Part shown: positions 44,901 to 53,052 of the stretch, in pieces
Layout of the letters: every line of letters starts with the position of its first letter
Numbering within the stretch: the stretch's first letter is position 1
Assembly: GCF_041447285.1 (NCBI RefSeq)
Contig: NZ_JBGMEB010000012.1
Span: 1-64,000, forward strand
Origin: Methanomethylovorans sp041447285
GTDB lineage: Archaea > Halobacteriota > Methanosarcinia > Methanosarcinales > Methanosarcinaceae
Direction: 5' to 3'
Length of the DNA stretch: 64,000 nucleotides
The notes under the pieces: model-generated
What the model was told of the DNA's origin: nothing
What the model saw: only the letters and a program-made list of their open reading frames with translations
Database searches by the model: none
Program-made: the position numbers and the translations under genes

Positions 44901-45871
44901 TTTAGCACATCGGTGCTCTCCTGCATAGGTCCTGCAACGGCATCAAGTGTCTGGTTCAATGATGAGATGATTACTTTATATTTTCCTTCATGCTTTGATT
45001 CATCTGCGCGTACCTTTAGATCACCTGCAATTCCTGCCTGAGCAATTTTGTGTGTATCTTCAAGGAGATTATTAATCGCAGCTACGCAGTTGTTGAGGTT
45101 ATTCTTCATATCACCATAGGCGCCTTTATACTCCTTTGTGATGGTTGGTGGTATATCTCCATGAGAGATCCTGTTCATGTATTTCATTGCTGCTTGAAAG
45201 GGGTCAACTATAGAGTTCATGCATTCATTCATGCCCTCTACTATCTTCAGATAGTTGCCGGAATAGCCAGTTGTATCGACCCTGGCATCCAGTTGACCAT
45301 TAACAATGGAATTCGACATATCTACTATTTTGTTTGTGATTTCCATCTCTTTGCTCATATCGGAGATGAACTCAACAGCACCTACAATTTCTCCGGAGGC
45401 ATCTTTTATAGGAGCGGCTGTATAGCGGATCGCACAATTATTTGAGCCTCCTTTAGCAATTGTCTCTCCTGTAATGGTTTCACCATTTTTCATTGCTATA
45501 GCAGATTTGCATTTTTCAGTGTTGCAATGGCCTGTCTTGAACAGTTCAAAGCATTTTTTTCCATGACATTTGTCCACAGTTTGGCCGGTGAAGTTAGCTG
45601 CAGCTTTATTAATATAAATTATATTGAAGTCTTTGTCCATGCTTACAATAGGCATCGGAACATTGTCCAGGATGTTCGTGCGCTTGAACATCTCGCACAT
45701 CATCTTATTGATGGAAGCTGCAAGTTCTTCGTGTTTTGGGTCCTTTTTGGAGTCAATTCTTACCGTTAGGTCTCCATTGTTAGCGTGTTCTACTACGCTA
45801 GATATTTCGTCAATCATTTTCCAGTCTTTATCGGCCGCAGATTTCCACATTTTTGAGACATCTTCCAACAT
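41981..45871 (-). CDS. Soluble chemoreceptor with poly-HAMP-like repeats and two Cys-rich PAS domains
   Basis: The 1296-residue protein has no transmembrane segment. Domains in order: short HAMP-like start (20-60); PAS 1 (65-175) with cysteines at 102, 107, 116, 121 and 146; HAMP-like repeats (180-630); PAS 2 (632-745) with cysteines at 682, 690, 695, 712 and 716; further repeats (755-940); and the MCP signalling domain with hairpin tip ISEIVSLITSIADQTNLLAL near 1065-1084 and EHGRGFAVVADEVRKLAE after it. The unit ADxSKHxGxYxxIVxGVNxT occurs five times, and residues 326-440 are repeated at 506-620. It probably senses a cytoplasmic redox or ligand signal. cheW follows in the same unit. Confidence 0.88.
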   Translation of the reverse strand: MLEDVSKMWKSAADKDWKMIDEISSVVEHANNGDLTVRIDSKKDPKHEELAASINKMMCEMFKRTNILDNVPMPIVSMDKDFNIIYINKAAANFTGQTVDKCHGKKCFELFKTGHCNTEKCKSAIAMKNGETITGETIAKGGSNNCAIRYTAAPIKDASGEIVGAVEFISDMSKEMEITNKIVDMSNSIVNGQLDARVDTTGYSGNYLKIVEGMNECMNSIVDPFQAAMKYMNRISHGDIPPTITKEYKGAYGDMKNNLNNCVAAINNLLEDTHKIAQAGIAGDLKVRADESKHEGKYKVIISSLNQTLDAVAGPMQESTDVLKKLAVNDHSATMADNKYQGIFAENAAAVNETRARLVNITRTFEFMARGDFSDLERYKKAGKRSVNDELLPNTIKLMENVLSLTDEFLALGKATEEGRLDHRVDATRFKGKFEEAVKAVNYSMDALVDPLNVAADKVAIISRGEIPQKITDEYKGDFNEIKNNINACIDGLGGLVESDKVMQTLAVNDCTLKVEGHYQGIFADVAKATNELRQKIINVQNAFINVAAGDLHEMEQYKKIGRLSANDQLIPACVKMMENIQRLVDDSLMLSKAATEGNFDTRADVTKHQGKYRDIVEGVNETLDTVVDKTDWYEAIIDAVPFPIHVIDNDMNWVFLNKAFEKLMTDSGTVSDRSEAKGMPCSSANANICNKEGCGIKQLHKGINQSYFDWCGLRCKQDTAYLKNRRGEKIGYVETVTDLTAILETRDYTNVEVDRLSANLDLLARGNLEMNMNIAEANEYTKETKANFVKINDNLTKVKSAVGAMITDANMLSKAAVEGKLATRADASKHQGEYRAIVKGVNDTLDAVIEPLNAAAKVVDSYAAGDLSTRMDIEVQGDFRNLADTLNQFGDSIQALINDSSEVLSAISNNDLTRRVEVEGVGDFKSITDGIENCRLSLNEIVALVSEGGNNVSTTAESMSASSEEMTAASNQIAETVGEISKGAQDQAAKTSDVSRAMVDMTKTVQEVASNSQKAAETAAQSNEMIKVMRKSAGELIVKMGAIQKAEAEAGNVIKELDKKSSQISEIVSLITSIADQTNLLALNAAIEAARAGEHGRGFAVVADEVRKLAEDSGNAAKQIAGLIHDIQEGTSNAVTSINRSSEEVAKGSAAMNEATSSMEKVVEGGNEIAMMVQEIAAAAQEQSASIEEITASIEEVSTISEESAAGTEEASAAVEEQTAGMQELAKSAEQLALVANNMMSVVKKFVLDNTDSEPKNSSRKGEEISGHAAQRKTSGYTQKKQALCSSASSRSTHI

Positions 45872-46307
45872 TCTACATCACACTCTATATTTGTTTATTT
45901 TTCTAACAGTTAAAGTATATTAAAAGCAACGAATAAACAAAAAAGAATCTTTGAATATATAAATATAACGTGTATACAAATACAATTGATATATCCTCAA
46001 AAATAGCAAAAATCAAGGAAAATACCTCTCTCTACTTGAATATGAATAAAAATCAGTTTACTCTCTTTTGTATACTGATTCTAAGCTTAATATTTACTTT
46101 AAGATGTACATCTCTTAATTACAGTAGCAAACGATTCTAAATGCATATTTACTCCTTTTTTGTTCATCTAGCGGCATATTAAAACCAGAGAACCAGAAAC
46201 TAAATATGATACCATGAAGTATTAAGTACAATTTTAGCTTGAGCTACACACAAATATCGCTCATCACATTTATCAGATTTAATTTATTTATGTCCCAGAG
46301 GTGTCAC
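45872..46307. other. Divergent promoter region between chemoreceptor and pycB
   Basis: The 436 AT-rich bases hold promoters for both directions. TTAATATACTTT near 45911-45922 could serve the chemoreceptor. TATATAAATATAACG near 45956-45970 is another TATA-like stretch. GAGGTG at 46299-46304 is the pycB ribosome-binding site. No gene is evident. Confidence 0.4.
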
Positions 46308-48035
46308 ATGAAAGTAAAAATAACAGAGACCGTCCTGCGAGATGCACACCAATCGCTCATCGCTACCCGTATGCGCACCCGCAATATGCTTCCTATTATG
46401 GAGAAGTTGGATCAGGTGGGTTACTACTCCCTTGAGATGTGGGGAGGTGCAACATTTGATACCTGTATCCGATACCTAAATGAAGATCCGTGGGATAGGC
46501 TAAAGGCACTCAAAAAGGAAATGCATGATACATATGCTCAGATGTTGCTTCGGGGACAGAATCTTGTGGGCTACAGACATTATTCGGATGATGTTGTTGA
46601 AAAGTTCGTACAAAAGTCCTATGAAAATGGTATCGATATTTTCAGAATATTTGATGCTGTCAACGATATCCGCAATATGGAAAAAGCTATATCAGTAGCT
46701 AAGAAGCAAGGTGCACATGTTCAGGGTACGATATGTTATACTACAAGCCCGGTCCATACAATAGAAAAATATGTAGAATTTGCAAGAGATCTTGCTGAGC
46801 ATGATTGTGATTCATTGTGCATTAAGGATATGGCAGGTTTGATTTCTCCTCACCAGGCCTATGAACTCGTAAAGGCTATCAAAAAAGAAGTAAACTTGCC
46901 ATTAGATCTCCATTCCCACTGTACTTCCGGTATGGCTCCCATGAGCTATATGGCAGCATGCAGAGCTGGTGTGGATATTCTGGATACAGCTGTTTCTCCT
47001 CTTGCGTGGGGAACCTCACAGCCACCTACTGAGTCCATTGTGGCTGCCCTGGCAGAAACAGATCGTGCTACAGGTCTTGATATAGAACTAATAGCAGAGG
47101 TAGCGGAATATTTCAAGGAAATAAAGGATGAGTTGAGATGTGTCCTTAATCCAATATCAGAACAAATTGATACCAATGTGCTGATATACCAGATACCAGG
47201 TGGGATGCTTTCTAACTTTGTATCTCAGTTGAAAGAACAGAATGCTCTAGACAAGTACAATGATGTGCTCAAGGAAGTACCACGGGTTCGTGCAGAACTG
47301 GGTTATCCTCCTCTTGTAACTCCTACAAGCCAGATAGTCGGCACTCAGGCAGTACTTAATGTGCTAATGGGTGAACGTTACAAAGTGATCCCAAAAGAGG
47401 TAAAGGACTATGCACGCGGACTGTATGGCAAACCTCCTCAGAAGATCGATTCGGACATTATGGTAAAGCTTATACAAGACGAAGAACCCATTACCTGTCG
47501 TCCGGCTGACCTGCTTGAACCTGAGTATGAAAAGATGAAAGCTCAGGCTGAGAAACTTAGACTGGTTAAGAAGGAAGAGGATGTTCTTACTTATATCTTA
47601 TATCCTGCTATAGCACCTGCGTTTTTGAGGGGTGAAACAAAGGAAGAAGAACTCGTACCTGTTAGAACAGAAACTCATCCATGTGCAGTTCCCTGTTCTC
47701 AGAATATCCCCACTGAATTTAAGGTAGAAATAGATGGGGATGTATTTAATGTGAAGGTCCATCCCATAGATGGGTCCCTAGATGTTACAGAAGAGCCAGA
47801 GAAACCCTCCGCAAAATCTGTTCCAGGCGCAGTTACAAGTCATATGCAGGGTATGGTACTTTCCATCAAGGTTTGTGTAGGGGATTCTGTGGAGGAAGGG
47901 GATACAATATGTGTCATAGAAGCCATGAAAATGGAAAATGCAATACACGCACCTCACAGTGGAATAGTCAAAGAGATATTCTTCGGTGAAGGGGATTCAG
48001 TTTCCTCCGGAGATGTATTGATGTCTATTGAATGA
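46308..48035 (+). CDS. pycB: Pyruvate carboxylase subunit B (carboxyltransferase and biotin carrier)
   Basis: This subunit carries the biotin and transfers carboxyl to pyruvate, forming oxaloacetate for biosynthesis. It starts ITETVLRDAHQSLIATRMRT, with metal-binding DLHSHCTSGMAP in the barrel, and ends with the biotinyl domain, EAMKMENA around the biotinylated lysine. The frame opens at 46239, but the ATG at 46308 has GAGGTG at good spacing and matches family starts, giving 575 residues. pycA follows at once. Confidence 0.92.
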   Translation: MKVKITETVLRDAHQSLIATRMRTRNMLPIMEKLDQVGYYSLEMWGGATFDTCIRYLNEDPWDRLKALKKEMHDTYAQMLLRGQNLVGYRHYSDDVVEKFVQKSYENGIDIFRIFDAVNDIRNMEKAISVAKKQGAHVQGTICYTTSPVHTIEKYVEFARDLAEHDCDSLCIKDMAGLISPHQAYELVKAIKKEVNLPLDLHSHCTSGMAPMSYMAACRAGVDILDTAVSPLAWGTSQPPTESIVAALAETDRATGLDIELIAEVAEYFKEIKDELRCVLNPISEQIDTNVLIYQIPGGMLSNFVSQLKEQNALDKYNDVLKEVPRVRAELGYPPLVTPTSQIVGTQAVLNVLMGERYKVIPKEVKDYARGLYGKPPQKIDSDIMVKLIQDEEPITCRPADLLEPEYEKMKAQAEKLRLVKKEEDVLTYILYPAIAPAFLRGETKEEELVPVRTETHPCAVPCSQNIPTEFKVEIDGDVFNVKVHPIDGSLDVTEEPEKPSAKSVPGAVTSHMQGMVLSIKVCVGDSVEEGDTICVIEAMKMENAIHAPHSGIVKEIFFGEGDSVSSGDVLMSIE

Positions 48036-48045
48036 GGTAGGTTTC

Positions 48046-49533
48046 ATGTTCAATAAAGTACTCATTGCAAACAGAGGTGAGATAGCCATTAGGGCAATGC
48101 GCGCCTGCAGAGAACTGGGCGTGAAGACAGTTGCTGTATATTCTGAAGCAGATAAGAATGCCCTCTTTGCAAAATATGCTGATGAAGCATATCTTATAGG
48201 CCCTGCACCTTCAAGTCAGAGTTATCTCAATATGGAGAAAATACTTGATGTGGCTGAAAAGACAGGTTCCGAGGCTATCCATCCTGGCTATGGTTTCCTC
48301 TCAGAGAATCCTGTATTTGCATCCAAATGTGAGGAAGCAGGAGTTGTTTTCATAGGCCCTCCAGCCGATGTCATCAAAAAGATGGGTAGTAAGATAGAAG
48401 CCCGTAAAACTATGAGTAAGGCAGGAGTTCCTGTAGTTCCTGGTACGGAAAATGCTATATCTGATCTGGACGAGGCGGCAGAGGTTGCAGAAGATATCGG
48501 TTATCCTGTCATAATTAAGGCATCTGCAGGTGGCGGAGGCATCGGAATGAAGATAGTCCATTCCAGAGAGGAATTTGCAAATGCTATCACTTCCATTCAG
48601 TCCGTTGCAAAGTCTGCATTTGGTGATCCAACTGTATTTATAGAGAAATATTTGGATGAACCCAGGCATATAGAGTTCCAGCTACTTTCTGACAAGCACG
48701 GGAATACGGTGCACTGTAATGAGAGGGAATGTTCCATACAACGCAGGCATCAAAAACTGATCGAAGAAGCTCCTTCTCCTATTATTACCGAGGAGATGCG
48801 TGAACTGATGGGGGAAGCAGCGGTCAAAGGAGCTAAGTCCATAGGTTATGAAAGCGCAGGTACTATGGAGTTTCTGTACTCCAAAGGTCAATTTTATTTC
48901 CTTGAAATGAACACACGCTTGCAGGTAGAGCATACAATAACTGAGCTTATTACCGGCCTTGATCTTGCTAAAAAGCAGCTATATATTGCTGCAGGTGAAG
49001 AACTTGCATATTCCCAGGAGGATATTCCTCTTAGAGGCTGGGCAATAGAATGCAGAATCAATGCTGAAGATCCATTGAATGATTTTGCTCCATCTCCCGG
49101 AAAGATCCGCAGGTATCGTTCTTCCGGAGGGCCGGGCGTGCGTGTTGATAGCGGTGTGCATATGGGATATACTATTTCTCCATATTATGATTCCATGATC
49201 TCAAAGCTAAGTGTATGGGCCCCTTCACGCATAGAAGCCATACACAGAATGGACAGAGCACTTTATGAATATGTAGTGGTTGGTGTAACTACTAATATCC
49301 CATTCCATAAAGCTGTTATAAGGCACGATCAGTTCATCAAAGGCAATCTTACAACTCATTTCATTGAAGATAATTCCATCATTGAGCATGTGAAAAGGGT
49401 AGTGAAGGAAGATTCAGAGAAAGGAGCTACACTTGCATCTGCACTTGAGAACAAGCCTACAAAGGTAGCTGCTGTGACTGCAGCTGTAGAGTCATACATG
49501 CAGGCAGCGAAGAAACAATCTGGTAAAGAGTGA
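48046..49533 (+). CDS. pycA: Pyruvate carboxylase subunit A (biotin carboxylase)
   Basis: The ATP-grasp biotin carboxylase uses bicarbonate and ATP to carboxylate the biotin of PycB. Signatures are KVLIANRGEIAIRAMRAC, HPGYGFLSENP, KASAGGGGIGMK, ERECSIQRRHQKLIEEAP and FLEMNTRLQVEH. The ATG at 48046 is preferred over the frame opening at 48028 because GAGGTAGG lies just upstream and the domain starts there. Length 495. It follows pycB by 10 bases and precedes the biotin ligase. Confidence 0.94.
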   Translation: MFNKVLIANRGEIAIRAMRACRELGVKTVAVYSEADKNALFAKYADEAYLIGPAPSSQSYLNMEKILDVAEKTGSEAIHPGYGFLSENPVFASKCEEAGVVFIGPPADVIKKMGSKIEARKTMSKAGVPVVPGTENAISDLDEAAEVAEDIGYPVIIKASAGGGGIGMKIVHSREEFANAITSIQSVAKSAFGDPTVFIEKYLDEPRHIEFQLLSDKHGNTVHCNERECSIQRRHQKLIEEAPSPIITEEMRELMGEAAVKGAKSIGYESAGTMEFLYSKGQFYFLEMNTRLQVEHTITELITGLDLAKKQLYIAAGEELAYSQEDIPLRGWAIECRINAEDPLNDFAPSPGKIRRYRSSGGPGVRVDSGVHMGYTISPYYDSMISKLSVWAPSRIEAIHRMDRALYEYVVVGVTTNIPFHKAVIRHDQFIKGNLTTHFIEDNSIIEHVKRVVKEDSEKGATLASALENKPTKVAAVTAAVESYMQAAKKQSGKE

Positions 49534-49563
49534 TTTCATATAGATGTTTATTGGCGGGATAAA

Positions 49564-50538
49564 GTGAATAATATAGCTGAGATCATGCGGATTTTAAAAG
49601 AAGCTGACGGGAAGCCGGTTTCAGGAGAGGATCTTGGAGAACGGTTAGGAATTTCCAGGGCTATGGTGTGGAAATACATAAGTTCCTTGAAAGAAGGGGG
49701 CTATGAAATTGAATCTTCGCCTAAAACCGGTTATGTGCTAAAAGTTGTTCCTGACATGCTTTACCCTGAAGAGATCAAAAGTGGATTGAATACTACATTG
49801 ATAGGTAATGAGATCCTTTATTTTGCAGAGCTGGAGTCTACTAACAATTTTGCCAAGGAAATGGCAAAGGAAGCAGAAGAAGGGACAGTAGTGATTGCTG
49901 AGGTTCAGAAAAAAGGTAGAGGCCGGCTGGGAAGGAACTGGCAGTCACCAAAAGGAGGTATCAACCTTTCTGTCATACTTAAACCAAACGTCCCCCTTGA
50001 TCATGCAGCAAGGCTGACTCTTATGACCGGACTTGCTGTAGCAAATACCATTCGTTCTCTTGGAGTGGATGCCCGTATCAAATGGCCCAATGATATATTT
50101 GTAAATGAAAAAAAAGTATGTGGTATACTCACAGAAGTAGATGCGGAAATGGAACAGATCGATTACGTTATCATTGGAATAGGTATAAATGCCAATGTTA
50201 ATATCGAAGAATTCCCGCCGGGAATACGTGAAAATGCTACAAGTCTCAAGAAAGAACTTGGTGCTGAGGTTAATAGAGTTGAATTCGTGCAGAATTTATT
50301 GTATGAACTCGAACAGCAGTATATAAAGTTCAAGACACAGGAATTCTCCGCAATACTAAGTGAGTGGATAAATCTGTCTGACACTATTGGTAAAGATGTC
50401 ACAATTATGACACCTTCACGAATGATAGAAGGCAAAGCTGTAGGCATCACTGACACAGGGGCTATTTCGGTCAGAACAAAAGATGGAAAAAGGGTAAACC
50501 TTATTGCCGGTAGATGTGTTTATACACGTACTAGATGA
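49564..50538 (+). CDS. birA: Biotin protein ligase with N-terminal HTH (BirA type)
   Basis: This enzyme activates biotin with ATP and attaches it to PycB; the N-terminal winged helix (SGEDLGERLGISRAMVWKYI) may repress biotin-related genes. The ligase core shows STNNFAKEMAKEAEEG, the biotin loop KKGRGRLGRNWQSPKGG, and RIKWPNDIFVNEKKVCGIL. The start is a GTG. It is 30 bases behind pycA, consistent with serving the carboxylase. Its stop overlaps the next ATG by 4 bases. Confidence 0.92.
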   Translation: MNNIAEIMRILKEADGKPVSGEDLGERLGISRAMVWKYISSLKEGGYEIESSPKTGYVLKVVPDMLYPEEIKSGLNTTLIGNEILYFAELESTNNFAKEMAKEAEEGTVVIAEVQKKGRGRLGRNWQSPKGGINLSVILKPNVPLDHAARLTLMTGLAVANTIRSLGVDARIKWPNDIFVNEKKVCGILTEVDAEMEQIDYVIIGIGINANVNIEEFPPGIRENATSLKKELGAEVNRVEFVQNLLYELEQQYIKFKTQEFSAILSEWINLSDTIGKDVTIMTPSRMIEGKAVGITDTGAISVRTKDGKRVNLIAGRCVYTRTR

Positions 50539-51119
50539 AGGCTTTATCCACGTGGATAGACAAACGTCTATCTTCACTATTTATATTACTATTTCTTGTT
50601 CTACTTACATCGATAGCTCTGGTTTTGCCTGCTCAGTCAGTGGTGATAGTAGAAGATGTACTTGTAAATGATTCAAGCATATATCTTGTTACAGGAAACT
50701 CTTGGCATTTTTATCAGGGATATAATCTTTCCATAAAAGGCGTAAATCAGGAAGCTGACAGTGTATGGCTTGAGTTATCATTGGGAAATAAGATATTAAA
50801 AACCCAGGTTCTTGGCGAAGGAAATAATTTCACCTATCAGAAGAATAACAGAACGATACTCAATATTACTGTAAATACTATTTATGCAGGTGATGGAGAA
50901 GAACTAGTTACTTTTGCACCAGTGTTTCAATATATGGATGTAGAATTACCTGCACCTATCATACCAGAAGATGAAATTGATGACGAACAGAATAATAGTC
51001 TGATAGATGATATTTCAATAGGAACCAATCAAATAGAAGGCTTCACATTAGTTACTGCCATTCCAGTTTCTATAATTGCTGCTGTTTTGATCTCGATACT
51101 TGGAAAAAAAAGTAATTAA
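50535..51119 (+). CDS. Secreted, C-terminally anchored S-layer-like protein
   Basis: Residues 13-35 form an N-terminal hydrophobic signal segment, and residues about 172-190 a C-terminal membrane anchor ending in GKKSN. Between them lies a beta-rich extracytoplasmic domain with NSWHFYQGYNLSIKGV and VWLELSLGNKILKTQVLGEG, similar in pattern to the duplicated S-layer domain of Methanosarcinales, and several NxS/T sites. An acidic linker (PEDEIDDEQN) precedes the anchor. Its ATG overlaps the birA stop, which is probably positional rather than functional. Family call is tentative. Confidence 0.6.
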   Translation: MKALSTWIDKRLSSLFILLFLVLLTSIALVLPAQSVVIVEDVLVNDSSIYLVTGNSWHFYQGYNLSIKGVNQEADSVWLELSLGNKILKTQVLGEGNNFTYQKNNRTILNITVNTIYAGDGEELVTFAPVFQYMDVELPAPIIPEDEIDDEQNNSLIDDISIGTNQIEGFTLVTAIPVSIIAAVLISILGKKSN

Positions 51120-51132
51120 AAGAAATGGGACC

Positions 51133-52053
51133 TTACAGTTCGAGGTCTCCATTCTCCATAAGCACTTTTAAGTCTTGAAGACTCATCTTTCCAGTTTTTT
51201 CCAGCTTTTCTTTAGCAACTATCCTTTGTTCCTGCTGTTTCTTTTCATCCTTTACAAGCTGGATATCGTTCAACTTCTCAAGGTAACCGTTTAGTTCATC
51301 TCTAAGCAGTGAGATTCTTTGCTTAAGAGGGTCTATTCTGGCCCTTAATGGCTCTGTAACCCCAAATTTTTCTTTTATTTGGGCATGACAGAGATCTGCA
51401 TCTTTGCGCACCTCATCTATTTTTTTGTAAAGATCTATCATTTCTGTATGGTGTTGTTGTGAGACATCAGCAAGTTCCTTTATAGTAGAACCTATGTTCT
51501 CTCCTGTACCAGGCTGTTGGGACATTGTAGAGTCATAAGTTTCCTGTATCTTTTTGTGTACTTCGTCTGCTTGCATCGCAGCTCTAAGGCGCTCATCAAG
51601 CTGAAGCAGCCTTCCAAATACATCTATCTCATGCTGTAGAGGAACATCTGCATTAAGGAAGGTATCAAGCTCTGCAAAATAAGCTTTTGATATAATATCC
51701 ACAGTTCCTCTTGAAACCTGATTTAAAGCATCTCTTTCAGCCTTAAGTTTTGCAATTGCATCTGAGGCTTGCTGACTTGCAGACATCCTTGCATTTTTTA
51801 TATTTTTCAGTTCGGAGATCTTAGCATTCACTTCATCTCTTTTTCCTTTCAATTCCCTGGCTTTTGTAACCATTTCCTTGACCTGGGAATTCAAAGCGTC
51901 TCTCTTTTCCTTAAGCTCCCCCATATTGGTTCGATGAAGGCGTAACTCATTGAATAAGGATCTAAGTTCTTTTTCATCGCGGGCAATCTGTGTGCGTAGG
52001 TCATTTACCTTTAACTTCAGATCCTTTTCTGAAATGGATGATGCATCCGTCAT
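51133..52053 (-). CDS. Archaeal coiled-coil protein (COG1340-like)
   Basis: The 306 residues are almost wholly helical heptads rich in Glu, Lys and Leu, with segments such as EKDLKLKVNDLRTQI and LKEKRDALNSQVKEMV. There is no catalytic motif; homologues are sometimes mislabelled phosphoserine phosphatase. Its start overlaps the stop of the upstream coiled-coil gene (52050-52682) by 4 bases, so the two are probably made together and may form a complex. It is the last gene of the trmJ-mcm-DUF424 group, but a role in replication is only suggested by location. Confidence 0.75.
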   Translation of the reverse strand: MTDASSISEKDLKLKVNDLRTQIARDEKELRSLFNELRLHRTNMGELKEKRDALNSQVKEMVTKARELKGKRDEVNAKISELKNIKNARMSASQQASDAIAKLKAERDALNQVSRGTVDIISKAYFAELDTFLNADVPLQHEIDVFGRLLQLDERLRAAMQADEVHKKIQETYDSTMSQQPGTGENIGSTIKELADVSQQHHTEMIDLYKKIDEVRKDADLCHAQIKEKFGVTEPLRARIDPLKQRISLLRDELNGYLEKLNDIQLVKDEKKQQEQRIVAKEKLEKTGKMSLQDLKVLMENGDLEL

Positions 52054-52682
52054 ACTGTGATCACCTCTTTATCTGTACCCTTCAGTTTATCCCAATACTT
52101 TAAAGCCTCTTTATGGCTCTGTATTCTTTTTTCGAGCCATGAATGCCTTGGCTTTGCTTTATTTAGTTCATCTTCTTGAAGCTTTTGATTTTCTATTAAT
52201 CCACATTCGAGTCCGGATGCAGCTCTAAGCTCTTCATGAGATGTTACAGCTTCTTCTATCTTAGATTTTATAGATAATTTGCTTTCCGAAGTTTCCCCAA
52301 TAGAAAGAACAGACATGATGGAATCAACAATCGCTTTTTCTTCATTTACGGGGGAAAGCAGTTTTGCTTTTGCAATGTTGTCACGTATGGTGTTGACATC
52401 CTTCTGCTGCATACCAGATTCGGTTAATTTATCCAGCATCATCTCTGCCTGATGGTAAAGTTGCTGGCGTTTTTCTTTAAGTACATCTATGCGTTCGAGT
52501 AGCTCTTCATGTTTTTTCTTGCTATCGTCTATTCCCTGAGAGTAAGAAGAAAATCTTGTATCAAGCTCTTCGAATTCAAAATTGTACTTCTCTAACATTC
52601 TATTGTGCTTAAGGATCACTGCATCGATCAGACCTTCACGGTCATATAAAGTAACCCCTACGCCATCTCCATCGGTGGTCAT
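52050..52682 (-). CDS. Second coiled-coil protein, coupled to the first
   Basis: 210 residues, predominantly coiled coil (DDSKKKHEELLERIDVLKEK and following). It starts 69 bases downstream of the DUF424 gene. The 4-base overlap with the 306-residue coiled-coil gene points to coupled translation. It has no recognisable enzyme motif. Function is unknown; a scaffold or SMC-like structural role is possible. Confidence 0.7.
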   Translation of the reverse strand: MTTDGDGVGVTLYDREGLIDAVILKHNRMLEKYNFEFEELDTRFSSYSQGIDDSKKKHEELLERIDVLKEKRQQLYHQAEMMLDKLTESGMQQKDVNTIRDNIAKAKLLSPVNEEKAIVDSIMSVLSIGETSESKLSIKSKIEEAVTSHEELRAASGLECGLIENQKLQEDELNKAKPRHSWLEKRIQSHKEALKYWDKLKGTDKEVITV

Positions 52683-52751
52683 TCATTTGTCTCCAACTAG
52701 ATAATATTTATGACAATTATCTATTACTATATATATAAATTATCATCGGCA

Positions 52752-53042
52752 TTATATTTGGAATATTTGAGCATGAGGTACGCCATCTATGTATATCACA
52801 CTTTGTGGATTCACCACACCGCAATTAATGGCACACTGAATGCATTTCACTCCAAAAAGGTTTGCTGTGGTTGCATTCTTCAAAGCTTTTTCCACGCTTT
52901 CGGAATCAACAATTTCTCCACAAAAAAATCCTTCATTCACTGTAACTGTGATATTTCCTTCTTTTAAGGTCTTTCCAAGGATCTCCTTGTCGCATATGGC
53001 AACAACGACATTGCTACCGGAATTATGGACCTTCAGATACAT
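52752..53042 (-). CDS. DUF424 protein
   Basis: The 96-residue protein fits the archaeal DUF424 family: LKVHNSGSNVVVAICDKEIL at the start, FFCGEIVD in the middle, and ANLFGVKCIQCAINCGVVNP near the end. The family is widespread in archaea and of unknown function. It starts 10 bases after the mcm stop and probably shares its transcript. Confidence 0.8.
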   Translation of the reverse strand: MYLKVHNSGSNVVVAICDKEILGKTLKEGNITVTVNEGFFCGEIVDSESVEKALKNATTANLFGVKCIQCAINCGVVNPQSVIYIDGVPHAQIFQI

Positions 53043-53052
53043 CGATTATTCC

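Noticed and set aside
51133..52053. Phosphoserine phosphatase
   Set aside because: Homologues are sometimes labelled so, but the sequence is coiled coil throughout and lacks HAD motifs.
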